This document shows, piece after piece, positions 26,292 to 34,559 of a stretch of DNA of 64,000 nt (position 1 is its first letter; every line of letters starts with the position of its first letter). Made by a program: the position numbers and the translations under genes. The stretch is taken from contig NZ_CP020991.1 in NCBI RefSeq assembly GCF_002874775.1, forward strand, positions 2,580,451 through 2,644,450, given 5' to 3'. This DNA is from Monoglobus pectinilyticus (GTDB taxonomy: Bacteria; Bacillota; Clostridia; Monoglobales; Monoglobaceae). A model generated the notes under the pieces. That model was given only the letters and a program-made list of their open reading frames with translations, had not been told where the DNA came from and searched no databases.

Positions 26292-26604
26292 TGTAATTTA
26301 TATATAAAAGCCCCAAAATATACTAGATATTTATTGACATTTTGAATAACCGTAATAAATAATAGCAGAAGATGCTGCAACAGCGTGGGTTAAAGGCATG
26401 AATAAAACTATTGTTAAAAGTTTTTACAAGTTATAAAGCGTTAATTTTATATTTTCACTCGCATAACTGACTTTAATAATTTCATTGATAAATAAACCTA
26501 AACCTATATTGATAAGCCTTAAATATAAATATATACTTGATATTTATTAACATTATGATATAATGACTGTTACATAGAAATAATTTGTAAGGAGACTAAA
26601 GTAT
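26292..26604. other. Intergenic region before the alcohol dehydrogenase
   Basis: No gene is seen. It contains a pair of similar 21-base segments (26323-26343 and 26536-26556, sharing GATATTTATT), an imperfect palindrome TTGTTAAAA-G-TTTTTACAA at 26411-26429, and the promoter at 26537-26564. Confidence 0.5.
26537..26564 (+). promoter_or_regulatory. Promoter of the iron alcohol dehydrogenase gene
   Basis: TTGATA (26537-26542) and TATAAT (26559-26564) with 16-base spacing, 40 bases before the start codon. Confidence 0.6.
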
Positions 26605-27774
26605 ATGGATAATTTTGTATTTGATAATTATACTAAAATAATATTTGGTAAAAAGACGGAAGAAACCGTCGGCGAAGAAATCAAGAAATACGGCAGTAAA
26701 ATTTTACTCCACTATGGGGGCGGAAGTATAAAGAAAAGCGGTTTGTATGATAAAATAATTTTTTCTCTTAATTCTGCCGGCGTAGAGTATATTGAACTAG
26801 GCGGAGTTCAGCCGAACCCCAGATTAAGTCTTGTAAAAAAAGGAGTCGATATTTGTAAGCGTGAAAATGTTGAAGCAATTTTAGCTGTTGGTGGCGGCAG
26901 CGTAATTGACTCTGCAAAAGCTATCGGATTAGGTGCGTTGTATGACGGTGACCCTTGGGACTTTCATGCGCGTAAGGCTATTCCTGAAAGAATGCTTCCG
27001 GTAGGTACAGTTCTGACTATTCCGGCGGCAGGCAGCGAGTCCAGTGACGGAAGCGTTATAACCAATGAGGATGGGTGGATAAAGAGAGGGCTTCACAGCG
27101 GCTGTATGTATCCGACATTTTCAATTATCAATCCTGAACTTATGTATACATTGCCGAAGACGCAGATAGCAAACGGCTGTTCAGATATATTCGCACACTT
27201 GGCTGAGAGGTATTTTACTAATACAAAAGGCGTTGAGTTTACGGACAGAATGATTGAAGCTGCAATGAAGACAGTGATAAATAATGCGAAAGCAATGGTT
27301 GACGGAAGCAAAGATTATGACACATGGGCACAGGTCGTTTGGGCCGGAACTATTGCACACAATAATCTATTAAACACCGGCAGAGTGGGAGACTGGGGTT
27401 CACACAACATTGAACATGAGCTGAGCGCTCACTATGATATTGCTCACGGTGCAGGGCTTGCGATTGTATTTCCGGCATGGATGAAATATGTGCTTAAACA
27501 TGATGTAAGCAGATTTGTTCAGTTTGCGACAAGAGTATTTAATGTTGAAAACGATGTTTTTAATCCGACCAAAACTGCTATGAACGGAATAGAAGCTTAT
27601 GAGAGGTTTTTGCAGTCTTTAGGTCTGCCGAAAACTTTATCGGAAGTGAATATTGGAGATGAAAAGTTTGAGCTTATGGCAAAACAAGCTGTTGAAATAG
27701 GCGGAGGCAAACAGGGAAATTTTGTTGAATTAAAAGAGAACGATATACTTGAAATATTAAGAATGGCGAAATAA
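26605..27774 (+). CDS. Iron-containing alcohol dehydrogenase (BdhA/YqhD type)
   Basis: A 389-residue dehydrogenase of the group III iron family. The nucleotide-binding loop is AVGGGSVIDSAKAIG. Metal ligands lie in NGCSDIFAHLAERYF (Asp and His) and in NIEHELSAHYDIAHGAGLA (two His). Close relatives reduce aldehydes with NAD(P)H, for example butanol dehydrogenase; the natural substrate is not certain. It is preceded by a TAAGGAG site and is a single-gene unit. Confidence 0.92.
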   Translation: MDNFVFDNYTKIIFGKKTEETVGEEIKKYGSKILLHYGGGSIKKSGLYDKIIFSLNSAGVEYIELGGVQPNPRLSLVKKGVDICKRENVEAILAVGGGSVIDSAKAIGLGALYDGDPWDFHARKAIPERMLPVGTVLTIPAAGSESSDGSVITNEDGWIKRGLHSGCMYPTFSIINPELMYTLPKTQIANGCSDIFAHLAERYFTNTKGVEFTDRMIEAAMKTVINNAKAMVDGSKDYDTWAQVVWAGTIAHNNLLNTGRVGDWGSHNIEHELSAHYDIAHGAGLAIVFPAWMKYVLKHDVSRFVQFATRVFNVENDVFNPTKTAMNGIEAYERFLQSLGLPKTLSEVNIGDEKFELMAKQAVEIGGGKQGNFVELKENDILEILRMAK

Positions 27775-27847
27775 AGACAAAGTTGTAAGGTTTTAGACAT
27801 ATATTTTAATCCAGTTTGTTACATTTTTGATAAATTTTTAAAAAACT

Positions 27848-27876
27848 ATTGCAAATTGATTTTGATAAGGTTATAA
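27848..27876 (+). promoter_or_regulatory. Promoter of yajC and downstream genes
   Basis: TTGCAA (27848-27853), 17-base spacer and TATAAT (27871-27876), about 34 bases before the yajC start. Confidence 0.6.
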
Positions 27877-27909
27877 TAACGTCATTATACTTTAATAGGA
27901 GGTTAAGCA

Positions 27910-28248
27910 ATGGACGCAAGTCAATTACAGAACTTTTATCCGTTTCTTATGATGGCCTTGATTCTTGTTGTGTTCTATTTCATTTTGATTAGACCGCAGA
28001 AGAAGAAGGAAAAGGCATTGAAGGACATGATTTCTTCATTAAAAGTTGGAGATGAAGTTGCATCAATCGGCGGTATCCATGGAAAGATTAACAGAGTTAA
28101 AGACAATCTTTTCATTTTGGAGACAGGCGTTGGAACAACAAAGTCTTATGTTACTATTGAGAAAAGCGCTATAGCGCGTCTTATCAGCGAAGGAACATCC
28201 AAGGAAAGCGATGTCGCTCCTTTGGAAGAAGCTGCTGATGCCGAGTAG
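27910..28248 (+). CDS. yajC: Preprotein translocase subunit YajC
   Basis: A 112-residue protein with one N-terminal membrane helix (PFLMMALILVVFYFILIRPQKKKEKA) and the YajC core LKVGDEVASIGGIHGKI. The IRPQKKK junction is diagnostic. YajC associates with SecDF. An AGGAGG site precedes the start. It opens a conserved clostridial block that ends with secD and secF. Confidence 0.95.
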   Translation: MDASQLQNFYPFLMMALILVVFYFILIRPQKKKEKALKDMISSLKVGDEVASIGGIHGKINRVKDNLFILETGVGTTKSYVTIEKSAIARLISEGTSKESDVAPLEEAADAE

Positions 28249-28273
28249 TTTTTAAAATTTGACATTTAGTATT

Positions 28274-28319
28274 CACTCTTTGCATATAGTTTAATAACTT
28301 TAAATTATTGCAAAGGGTG
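28274..28319 (+). other. Hairpin overlapping the ribosome site of the TIGR04086 gene
   Basis: CACTCTTTGCA (28274-28284) can pair with TGCAAAGGGTG (28309-28319) with one G-U pair. The 3' arm contains the AAAGGG that would serve as ribosome-binding site for the gene starting at 28328. It has no T-tract, so a terminator is less likely. Confidence 0.45.
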
Positions 28320-28327
28320 TGTGCTGT

Positions 28328-28807
28328 ATGACAAGCGGTGCTTTTCAAAAAAGCGAGAGGCAGGGAGGATTTTCTCCCGGGGGATTTAAGCGTGAGCAAT
28401 CCGGCGGTGAAACGTCAGGAGGAGATAAAACAATTTCTTCTCTCATAAAAAGTATCTGCATAGGTTTTGGAGCGGCTTTAATTTTGCTGTTTCTGACTTC
28501 GGTTGCGGCTTCATTTTATGATATTCCGGAATTTGTTTTAAACTATATTGTTATTGCTGTATCTCTTATCTGCCTATTTATGGTTGGCTTTAAAGCCGCC
28601 GGGTATAATGGTAAAAACGGTCTTTTAATAGGTGTGATAGCCGGTGTAGTCTATGCGGTAATCGTATATTTGATTGGCTGGCTGGGATTTAAAAGTATTT
28701 CGTTTTCCCCCGAGGCTATCGCTAACTTTGCGGTAGGGGGAGCTGTCAGCGGTTTAGGCGGAGTTGTTGGTATAAACAGATATACCAAGAAAAAACGCAA
28801 ACGCTGA
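28328..28807 (+). CDS. TIGR04086 family membrane protein
   Basis: A 159-residue protein: a polar Gly/Ser-rich N-terminus of about 38 residues, then four membrane helices (LIKSICIGFGAALILLFLTSVAASF; FVLNYIVIAVSLICLFMVGF; GLLIGVIAGVVYAVIVYLIG; AIANFAVGGAVSGLGGVVGI) and a basic tail. The fold, length and place between yajC and the SCIFF peptide gene match TIGR04086, a clostridial membrane family of unknown function. The ATG at 28328 is preferred over a GTG at 28319. Confidence 0.82.
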   Translation: MTSGAFQKSERQGGFSPGGFKREQSGGETSGGDKTISSLIKSICIGFGAALILLFLTSVAASFYDIPEFVLNYIVIAVSLICLFMVGFKAAGYNGKNGLLIGVIAGVVYAVIVYLIGWLGFKSISFSPEAIANFAVGGAVSGLGGVVGINRYTKKKRKR

Positions 28808-28866
28808 TACATACAAGTTATAATAGTAAATTAATAATTTTAGTTTATATAAAGGAGAGGTTACTA

Positions 28867-29013
28867 ATGAAGAGAATAAAGACATTAAACAGTGCTTCAC
28901 TGAAAAACAGCGCATGCAAGGGCGGCTGCGGCGAATGCCAGACATCTTGCCAATCAGCTTGCAAGACATCTTGTACAGTTGCCAACCAAAAATGCGAGAA
29001 CGATAATAAATAG
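28867..29013 (+). CDS. scfA: SCIFF ribosomal peptide precursor (six cysteines in forty-five)
   Basis: A 48-residue peptide beginning MKRIKTLNSASLKNS and continuing with the SCIFF signature GGCGECQTSCQSACKTSC. The start has an AAGGAG site. Cysteines lie at 17, 21, 24, 28, 32, 36 and 43: the last six are the canonical SCIFF set and the first is extra. The partner radical SAM enzyme encoded next forms a thioether crosslink in such peptides. The biological role of SCIFF is unknown. Family assignment is very sure because of sequence and neighbour. Confidence 0.95.
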   Translation: MKRIKTLNSASLKNSACKGGCGECQTSCQSACKTSCTVANQKCENDNK

Positions 29014-29075
29014 GATATAAATAGGCAAGTCTAGTATTTGCCGATATTCTGAATTATCAAATAAAGATAGCATTG

Positions 29076-29105
29076 CGGGCGTCCTTGTTTAACATAGGAC
29101 GTCCG
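29076..29105 (+). other. Hairpin between scfA and its maturase gene
   Basis: CGGGCGTCCT (29076-29085) pairs with AGGACGTCCG (29096-29105) around a 10-base loop, with one G-U pair. It is followed by AT-rich sequence without a clean T-run. It could be a partial terminator or a processing or stability element that lets the peptide gene be expressed above the enzyme. Confidence 0.5.
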
Positions 29106-29133
29106 ATTTACGTTTATTTACAAGGAGATTATT

Positions 29134-30510
29134 ATGGTACATACTTTTAAAATGTTTGACAAATATATAGCTCTTGATGTTAACAGCGGTTGTGTTCACG
29201 ATATGGACAAACTTTCTTATGATATAATTAATTTTTTGAATGTGAAGAATTTTGCTCCAACTTCTTCAGAAGCAAAGTTTAAGCTGATTGACGACTTGAA
29301 ATATGATTACGACCGCGGTGAAATCAGTGACGCACTTGCAGATATTGCTGAATTATATGAAAACGGTATGCTGTGGGCAAAGGACGATTTTGAAATCGCT
29401 TCAAATCTAAAAGAAAATGCACCGGTAAAAGCGATGTGTCTTCATGTCAGCCATGACTGTAATTTAAGATGCAAATATTGTTTTGCCGACGAGGGTAAAT
29501 ATCACACTGAAAAACGTGAACTTATGACTGCAGAGACCGGAAAACGCGCTATGGATTATTTGGTTGAGCATTCCGGGCACCGGAGGAATTTGGAAGTTGA
29601 TTTTTTTGGCGGAGAGCCTTTAATGAACTTTGAGGTTGTAAAAGAAGTTGTGGAATATGCCAGGGAATTGGAGAAAAAGCATAACAAGGTTTTTCGTTTT
29701 ACAGTAACAACTAACGGAATACTTCTTGATGAGAAAAAACTTGAATATATTAATGAAAATATGTCAAACATAGTACTCAGTATTGACGGAAGAAAAGAAG
29801 TAAATGACCGAATGAGATACCGGGCTGACGGAAGCGGTTCATATGATAAAATAGTTCCTATTTTTCAGAAAGTTGCTGAAAGCAGAAACCAGGATAATTA
29901 TTATGTCAGAGGAACTTTTACCAGAGAAAACCTGGATTTTTCAAAAGACGTAATTCATTTAGCTGACTTGGGCTTTAAGCAGATTTCTATAGAACCTGTT
30001 GTTTGCGGCGAAGAGACTGATTATTCTTTAAGAGAAGAAGATTTGCCGAAAATCTTTAATGAGTATGAAAGTTTAGTAAAAGAATATGTAAAGAGAATAA
30101 AGGAAGGAAATGGATTTAACTTTTTCCACTTTATGATTGACCTTGAAGAAGGCCCTTGTATTATAAAGAGGCTGTCAGGCTGTGGCTGCGGCTGTGAATA
30201 CCTAGCTGTGGCGCCGAACGGAGATGTTTATCCCTGTCATCAGTTTGTTGGCAGCGAGGAATATAAGATGGGAAGTCTCTACGATTCCAACGGGCTAAAT
30301 AAAGAACTGCGTTCGACTTTTGAAAAATGCAATGTTTATACAAAACCTGACTGTGACAGTTGTTTTGCTAAATTTTTCTGCAGCGGAGGATGTATTGCTA
30401 ACGCTTGTTTGATTAACGGTGATATGAATAAGCCTCATAAATTAAGCTGTGAAATGATGAAAAAGAGAGTTGAATGCAGTTTATATGCTAAGGCGGCACT
30501 GGCGGATTGA
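29134..30510 (+). CDS. scfB: Radical SAM SCIFF peptide maturase (thioether-forming)
   Basis: A 458-residue enzyme. An N-terminal region of about 90 residues would be the peptide-recognition (RRE-like) winged helix. The radical SAM motif is CNLRCKYC (Cys109, 113, 116), followed by FFGGEPLMNFEV. The C-terminal SPASM-type region has many cysteines: GPCIIKRLSGCGCGCEYL, GDVYPCHQF, KPDCDSCFAKFFCSGGC and a final LSCEM, ligands for auxiliary clusters. It installs the thioether crosslink in the SCIFF peptide encoded just upstream. An AAGGAG site precedes the ATG. Confidence 0.96.
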   Translation: MVHTFKMFDKYIALDVNSGCVHDMDKLSYDIINFLNVKNFAPTSSEAKFKLIDDLKYDYDRGEISDALADIAELYENGMLWAKDDFEIASNLKENAPVKAMCLHVSHDCNLRCKYCFADEGKYHTEKRELMTAETGKRAMDYLVEHSGHRRNLEVDFFGGEPLMNFEVVKEVVEYARELEKKHNKVFRFTVTTNGILLDEKKLEYINENMSNIVLSIDGRKEVNDRMRYRADGSGSYDKIVPIFQKVAESRNQDNYYVRGTFTRENLDFSKDVIHLADLGFKQISIEPVVCGEETDYSLREEDLPKIFNEYESLVKEYVKRIKEGNGFNFFHFMIDLEEGPCIIKRLSGCGCGCEYLAVAPNGDVYPCHQFVGSEEYKMGSLYDSNGLNKELRSTFEKCNVYTKPDCDSCFAKFFCSGGCIANACLINGDMNKPHKLSCEMMKKRVECSLYAKAALAD

Positions 30511-30544
30511 TATTAAAATAAATTTGAGAATGAGGTGAATGGGT

Positions 30545-31282
30545 GTGTCAGGTCAAAATGAAAATATAAACAATAATCTAAAGAATATACAGGAAGAAGA
30601 ACATTTGATTACGTTTCAGGATATTGTTAAGGATAAAGAAATAAAGACATATCTTGAAATGGGAGATAAATATCTAGGAACTTTAGGATACACAAACCAT
30701 TCACTGCTTCACGCTCAAAGAGTAGCGAAGATTGCGCATATGATACTTATATCGTTGAACTATGACAGGCGCACAGCTGAACTTGCGCGTATAGCAGGAT
30801 ATATACACGATATAGGAAATGTAATAAACCGTGCTGACCATGCTCAGTCAAGCGCTATGATGGCGTTTAATATTCTCACCAGAATGGGAACGGCGCCGCT
30901 TGAGATAGCAAAAGTTATAGGAGCTATAGGAAATCATGACGAGGGTACGGGGATACCTGTTAACTCATTGGCTTCAGCATTAATAATAGCTGATAAAACC
31001 GATGTTAGGCGCAGCCGTGTAAAAACAAGAGATAATAAAGATTTTGATATCCACGACAGAGTTAACTATGCGGCGGTCGTGTCAGAAGTTTCAGTTGAGA
31101 GCAGAAGTAAAAATTCAGTTGAAACCAAGGTTATAAAAATGGATTTAACCATCGATACAGATATTTGCTCAGTAACCGATTATTTTGAAATATTTTTGGC
31201 GCGTATGATAATGTGCCGACGTGCGGCAGAACGTTTGGGAGCTAAATTTGAACTTAATGTTAATGGAACAAAATTAACTTAA
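30545..31282 (+). CDS. HD domain phosphohydrolase
   Basis: A 245-residue protein with HD motifs: HSLLHAQRVAKIAHMI, then YIHDIGNV (the HD pair), HAQSS, GNHDEGTG and IIADKTDVRRSRV. It probably cleaves a nucleotide or cyclic nucleotide; the substrate is unknown. The GTG at 30545 is preferred because the GAGGTG site is then correctly spaced; an ATG at 30539 lies too close to it. An HD gene next to the SCIFF maturase is common in clostridia. A terminator follows. Confidence 0.85.
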   Translation: MSGQNENINNNLKNIQEEEHLITFQDIVKDKEIKTYLEMGDKYLGTLGYTNHSLLHAQRVAKIAHMILISLNYDRRTAELARIAGYIHDIGNVINRADHAQSSAMMAFNILTRMGTAPLEIAKVIGAIGNHDEGTGIPVNSLASALIIADKTDVRRSRVKTRDNKDFDIHDRVNYAAVVSEVSVESRSKNSVETKVIKMDLTIDTDICSVTDYFEIFLARMIMCRRAAERLGAKFELNVNGTKLT

Positions 31283-31318
31283 TTCTGTTGAAATTTTGAA
31301 AATTAATAAGCTTTATTT

Positions 31319-31347
31319 AAAATCAGCGGCTAAACCGCTGATTTTTT
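31319..31347 (+). terminator. Terminator after the HD gene
   Basis: AAAATCAGCGG, CTAAA loop, CCGCTGATTTTTT. Strong stem and T6. Confidence 0.85.
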
Positions 31348-31404
31348 ATTTGTTATAAATCTGTTTCGTTATATAAAATTTTATTAACAATTTTATATTT
31401 TCTC

Positions 31405-31433
31405 TTGACTAAATCATAATCTAAGGCTATAAT
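31405..31433 (+). promoter_or_regulatory. Promoter of the small unknown membrane protein gene
   Basis: TTGACT (31405-31410), 17-base spacer, TATAAT (31428-31433). It lies 95 bases before the start at 31529 and could also drive secD and secF. Confidence 0.65.
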
Positions 31434-31528
31434 AGTCCGGTATGCTAATGTTGCTATGTTTATACATAGGTTTTGTGTTTGTATTTTGTTTGCATACATT
31501 ATATTGTTGTCCGGCGAGGGGTGATTAT

Positions 31529-31906
31529 ATGTTGGGGAGTAAGAAAAATATCGCTTCTGCATCAGCAGTTGTTGCGGTATTTATTTTGTTGTCCGCATTG
31601 TTTTCATTTCTGAGCCAGGCTTTAATTGTTGAAAAATCTAAAACTGAGCGTATTGTTTCCATTTCCGATTGTGCTGATTTCGGTATATCTATGAGTGCGC
31701 CTCCTGATATGGAAAGCCATCCCGGAAACAGTGATACGTTTATTATATCCGGTAATGTTATTGATAGAAATTTAAGAACAGATTCATATTTTGGAACGTT
31801 TTATAATGAACAGTCTATAGCCCAAAGATGGGTAGACGGTGAAATAGCTTGTATGATAAGTGAGCGAACATCGTTTAATGTTGGAAGCGTTGTAATGATT
31901 TGTTAA
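31529..31906 (+). CDS. Small single-pass membrane protein, unknown function
   Basis: A 125-residue protein I do not recognise. A short basic N-terminus (LGSKKN) is followed by one hydrophobic helix (IASASAVVAVFILLSALFSFLSQALIV), then an extracytoplasmic domain of about 90 residues with two cysteines (SDCADF and EIACMI, plus a C-terminal Cys). The ATG at 31529 is chosen for its GAGGGGTG site; the frame is open 29 codons further up but that part overlaps the promoter. It has its own promoter and terminates 78 bases before secD. The gene order around it is otherwise conserved, so it is an insertion into the block or a rapidly evolving member. Confidence 0.7.
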   Translation: MLGSKKNIASASAVVAVFILLSALFSFLSQALIVEKSKTERIVSISDCADFGISMSAPPDMESHPGNSDTFIISGNVIDRNLRTDSYFGTFYNEQSIAQRWVDGEIACMISERTSFNVGSVVMIC

Positions 31907-31984
31907 GGACTTTTATAGTTTTATAAAATCGAAAAATAATTAAAATATATATGAGCAAAACTCAAATTTAAGGAGGAGAAGAAA

Positions 31985-33295
31985 TTGTCCAGAAGTTTAG
32001 TGAAATTTGCGGCTATAATTTTGGTTATCGCGGCACTTTTCTATGTTGGATTGTATGGTCTTGATTTTACCGAGAAATATAGAATTCCCGGTATAATGGA
32101 CAGTGATGGAATCACTCAGGGCCTGGATTTAAAAGGCGGTACTGTTATAGTGTTTAAGGCGGATACAGACGAGCCGTCTGAAGAGGATATGGATAACGTT
32201 GTTAATCTGCTGAGAAAACGTCTTGATTTTCAGGGTTATACTGAAGCCAGCGTTACTATGCAGGGTTCAAACAAGGTAAGAGTTGAGCTTCCTGATGTTC
32301 AGGATTCAGACAAAGCGGTTGAAACTCTCGGAGCAACGGCTCAGCTTGAGTTTAAAGACGCTGACGGAAATCTGATTATGACAGGCGGTGAGGTTAAAGA
32401 CGCTAAGTCGGAATATGGTCAGACAGAGCAGGGAATATCAAAGAGTTCATATTATATTAGTATGACATTTACAGATGAAGGTCAAAGTAAGTTCTCAGCT
32501 GCTACGAAGACAGCAGCGGCTGCGGCATCATCAGGTAAGAACTTCATTTCAATAGAAATGGATGGAAACATTTTGACAGCGCCTCAGGTTAAGCAGCAGA
32601 TTGACAGTGAGACATGTATTATCACAGGCCAGTTTACTGCTGAGGAAGCAAAAGCTCTCGCAGCTAATATTAAGTCAGGTCAGCTTCCTTTCTCATTGAA
32701 GACAGACGAGGTTAAGGTTGTAAGCGCTACATTGGGTGAAGAAGCTTTATCAAAGGCAATTACAGCGGGTATTATTGGTTTGATACTTGTTCTTTTGTTT
32801 ATGCTTATTGTATACCGTATCATGGGTCTTATGGCGGATATTGCTTTACTGTTTTATCTTTCAATTGTACTTATTTTGCTTGCAAACTTCCACGTAAATC
32901 TTACGCTGCCCGGTATAGCGGGTATTATACTTGCGATAGGTATGGCTGTTGACGCAAATGTCGTTATTTTCGAGCGTGTAAAAGAGGAATTAAAGCTTGG
33001 AAAGACAGTAAGAAGTTCTGTTGAGTCAGGATTTAACAGAGCATTGTCAGCAGTTATAGATTCAAATGTAACAACTATCATTTCTGCTGTTATTTTGTGG
33101 TGGCTTGGAACGGGAACAATTAAGGGATTTGGTATGACATTGCTTATGGGTGTTATCGTATCAATGTTCTCGGCTATATTTGTAACTAAGTTCCTGCTCA
33201 AACAGATGATAGGAATGAATGTTAGAAATAACTGGCTCTATGGTGTTAGTAAAAAGAAAACCGGGTCAGAAAGTGTGAAAGGAGGAGAAGCGTAA
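31985..33295 (+). CDS. secD: Protein translocase subunit SecD
   Basis: A 436-residue membrane protein. One N-terminal helix, the SecD signature GLDLKGGTVIVF, a periplasmic-type P1 domain, then a cluster of five membrane helices with LPGIAGIILAIGMAVDANVVIFERVKEE and GFGMTLLMGVIVSMFSAIFVTK. It uses the proton motive force to aid Sec export. The start is TTG at 31985, supported by AAGGAGGAG. The stop overlaps the secF start (TAATG). Confidence 0.95.
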   Translation: MSRSLVKFAAIILVIAALFYVGLYGLDFTEKYRIPGIMDSDGITQGLDLKGGTVIVFKADTDEPSEEDMDNVVNLLRKRLDFQGYTEASVTMQGSNKVRVELPDVQDSDKAVETLGATAQLEFKDADGNLIMTGGEVKDAKSEYGQTEQGISKSSYYISMTFTDEGQSKFSAATKTAAAAASSGKNFISIEMDGNILTAPQVKQQIDSETCIITGQFTAEEAKALAANIKSGQLPFSLKTDEVKVVSATLGEEALSKAITAGIIGLILVLLFMLIVYRIMGLMADIALLFYLSIVLILLANFHVNLTLPGIAGIILAIGMAVDANVVIFERVKEELKLGKTVRSSVESGFNRALSAVIDSNVTTIISAVILWWLGTGTIKGFGMTLLMGVIVSMFSAIFVTKFLLKQMIGMNVRNNWLYGVSKKKTGSESVKGGEA

Positions 33296-34398
33296 TGTTT
33301 GATATATTAAAGAAAAAATGGATATTCTTTGGTATTGCTATTGTTTTAAGTTTAATTAGTATTGTTTCTCTGATTTTCCAAGGATTTAATCTTGATACGG
33401 ATTTTTCAGGCGGTATAGCATTAACATATGAAATAAACGGAGAATTCACTACCGGAGATATAACATCATTGGTAAATGACGCAATTGAAGGCAAAAAGGC
33501 ATCTTCTATTCAGAAAGCCGGTTCAGATGTTATTGTTAAAGTTGGATATGATAAGAATATGACAGATGATGAAAGAGCAGAGTTTTCCGCATCTGTTAAG
33601 GAAAGTCTTACTACCGCTTTAGAAGGTAGATTCGGAGCCCCGGTTGTTGATAATGAAAATCAGAATACAGAGGCAGCCGCTGAGGCAACAGCAGCTCCGG
33701 AAACAACAGCTGCACCGGATGTGGCCGCAGCTGCAGAAGCTACAGCGCTTCCATCAGCTACTCCGGATTCTTTGGAAGCAACATCAAGAGGAACATTAAC
33801 CTCAGGAGTTAGACTTAAGAGTCTTGATGATATTTCTCCTTCTTCGGGTCAGGAATTGGCGCGCAGCGCTATGTGGATGGCATTGCTTGCTTGTGCAGGC
33901 ATACTGATTTATGTAACCATCAGATTTGAGTTTACATCAGGATGTGTTGCTATAATCGCATTAGTTCACGATGTATTGATTTTGCTCGGTGTTTATTCAT
34001 TGTTCAGAATATCAGTAAATATTAACTTTATTGCGGCGGTGCTGACTGTTCTTGGTTACTCAATTAATAATACTATAGTAATCATGGACAGAATCCGTGA
34101 GAATACACGTCATTCCAGAAAAGAAACATATGGCGAAATTGCTAATAACAGTATTTGGCAGACAATGACTCGTTCTATCAATACTACTATAACAACATTG
34201 CTTACCATTGGTATGGTTTATATAATCGGTGTTTCGGCTATCAAAGCTTTCGCTCTTCCGATTATTATCGGTATTGTTGTTGGTTTCTTCTCTTCAGTAT
34301 TTGTTACCGGTCCGCTTTGGGCTACATGGAGAGATTCTGCTGTTAAGGCTAAAAAAGCTAATTCTGCTTCGAAAGCCGGAGCTAAGAAATCTAAGTAA
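33295..34398 (+). CDS. secF: Protein translocase subunit SecF with Ala/Thr/Pro-rich insert
   Basis: A 367-residue membrane protein. Helix 1 is followed by the SecF signature NLDTDFSGGIALTYE; the last five helices include YSINNTIVIMDRIRENTR and IKAFALPIIIGIVVGFFSSVF. Between about residues 119 and 165 there is a low-complexity stretch rich in Ala, Thr, Glu and Pro (such as AAAEATAAPETTAAPD) in the extracytoplasmic P1 region. Ordinary SecF proteins are about 300 residues and lack it. The C-terminus is Lys-rich. It pairs with SecD. Confidence 0.94.
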   Translation: MFDILKKKWIFFGIAIVLSLISIVSLIFQGFNLDTDFSGGIALTYEINGEFTTGDITSLVNDAIEGKKASSIQKAGSDVIVKVGYDKNMTDDERAEFSASVKESLTTALEGRFGAPVVDNENQNTEAAAEATAAPETTAAPDVAAAAEATALPSATPDSLEATSRGTLTSGVRLKSLDDISPSSGQELARSAMWMALLACAGILIYVTIRFEFTSGCVAIIALVHDVLILLGVYSLFRISVNINFIAAVLTVLGYSINNTIVIMDRIRENTRHSRKETYGEIANNSIWQTMTRSINTTITTLLTIGMVYIIGVSAIKAFALPIIIGIVVGFFSSVFVTGPLWATWRDSAVKAKKANSASKAGAKKSK

Positions 34399-34413
34399 TA
34401 TTTGTTTTATTAT

Positions 34414-34449
34414 AACTGCATCGCAATTTAACTGCGATGCAGTTTTTTT
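34414..34449 (+). terminator. Terminator after secF
   Basis: AACTGCATCGCA (34414-34425) and TGCGATGCAGTT (34433-34444) with a 7-base loop, followed by T7. Confidence 0.92.
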
Positions 34450-34559
34450 GTAAAGTTTAAATAATTAAAGTAAGTTTGTTTCGGAAACTTGTTTTTGGAA
34501 CCTACTGGAAAATAAATCGTCTAAATAATATTAACTTTTATAAAAGGAGTGAAGCAGTA

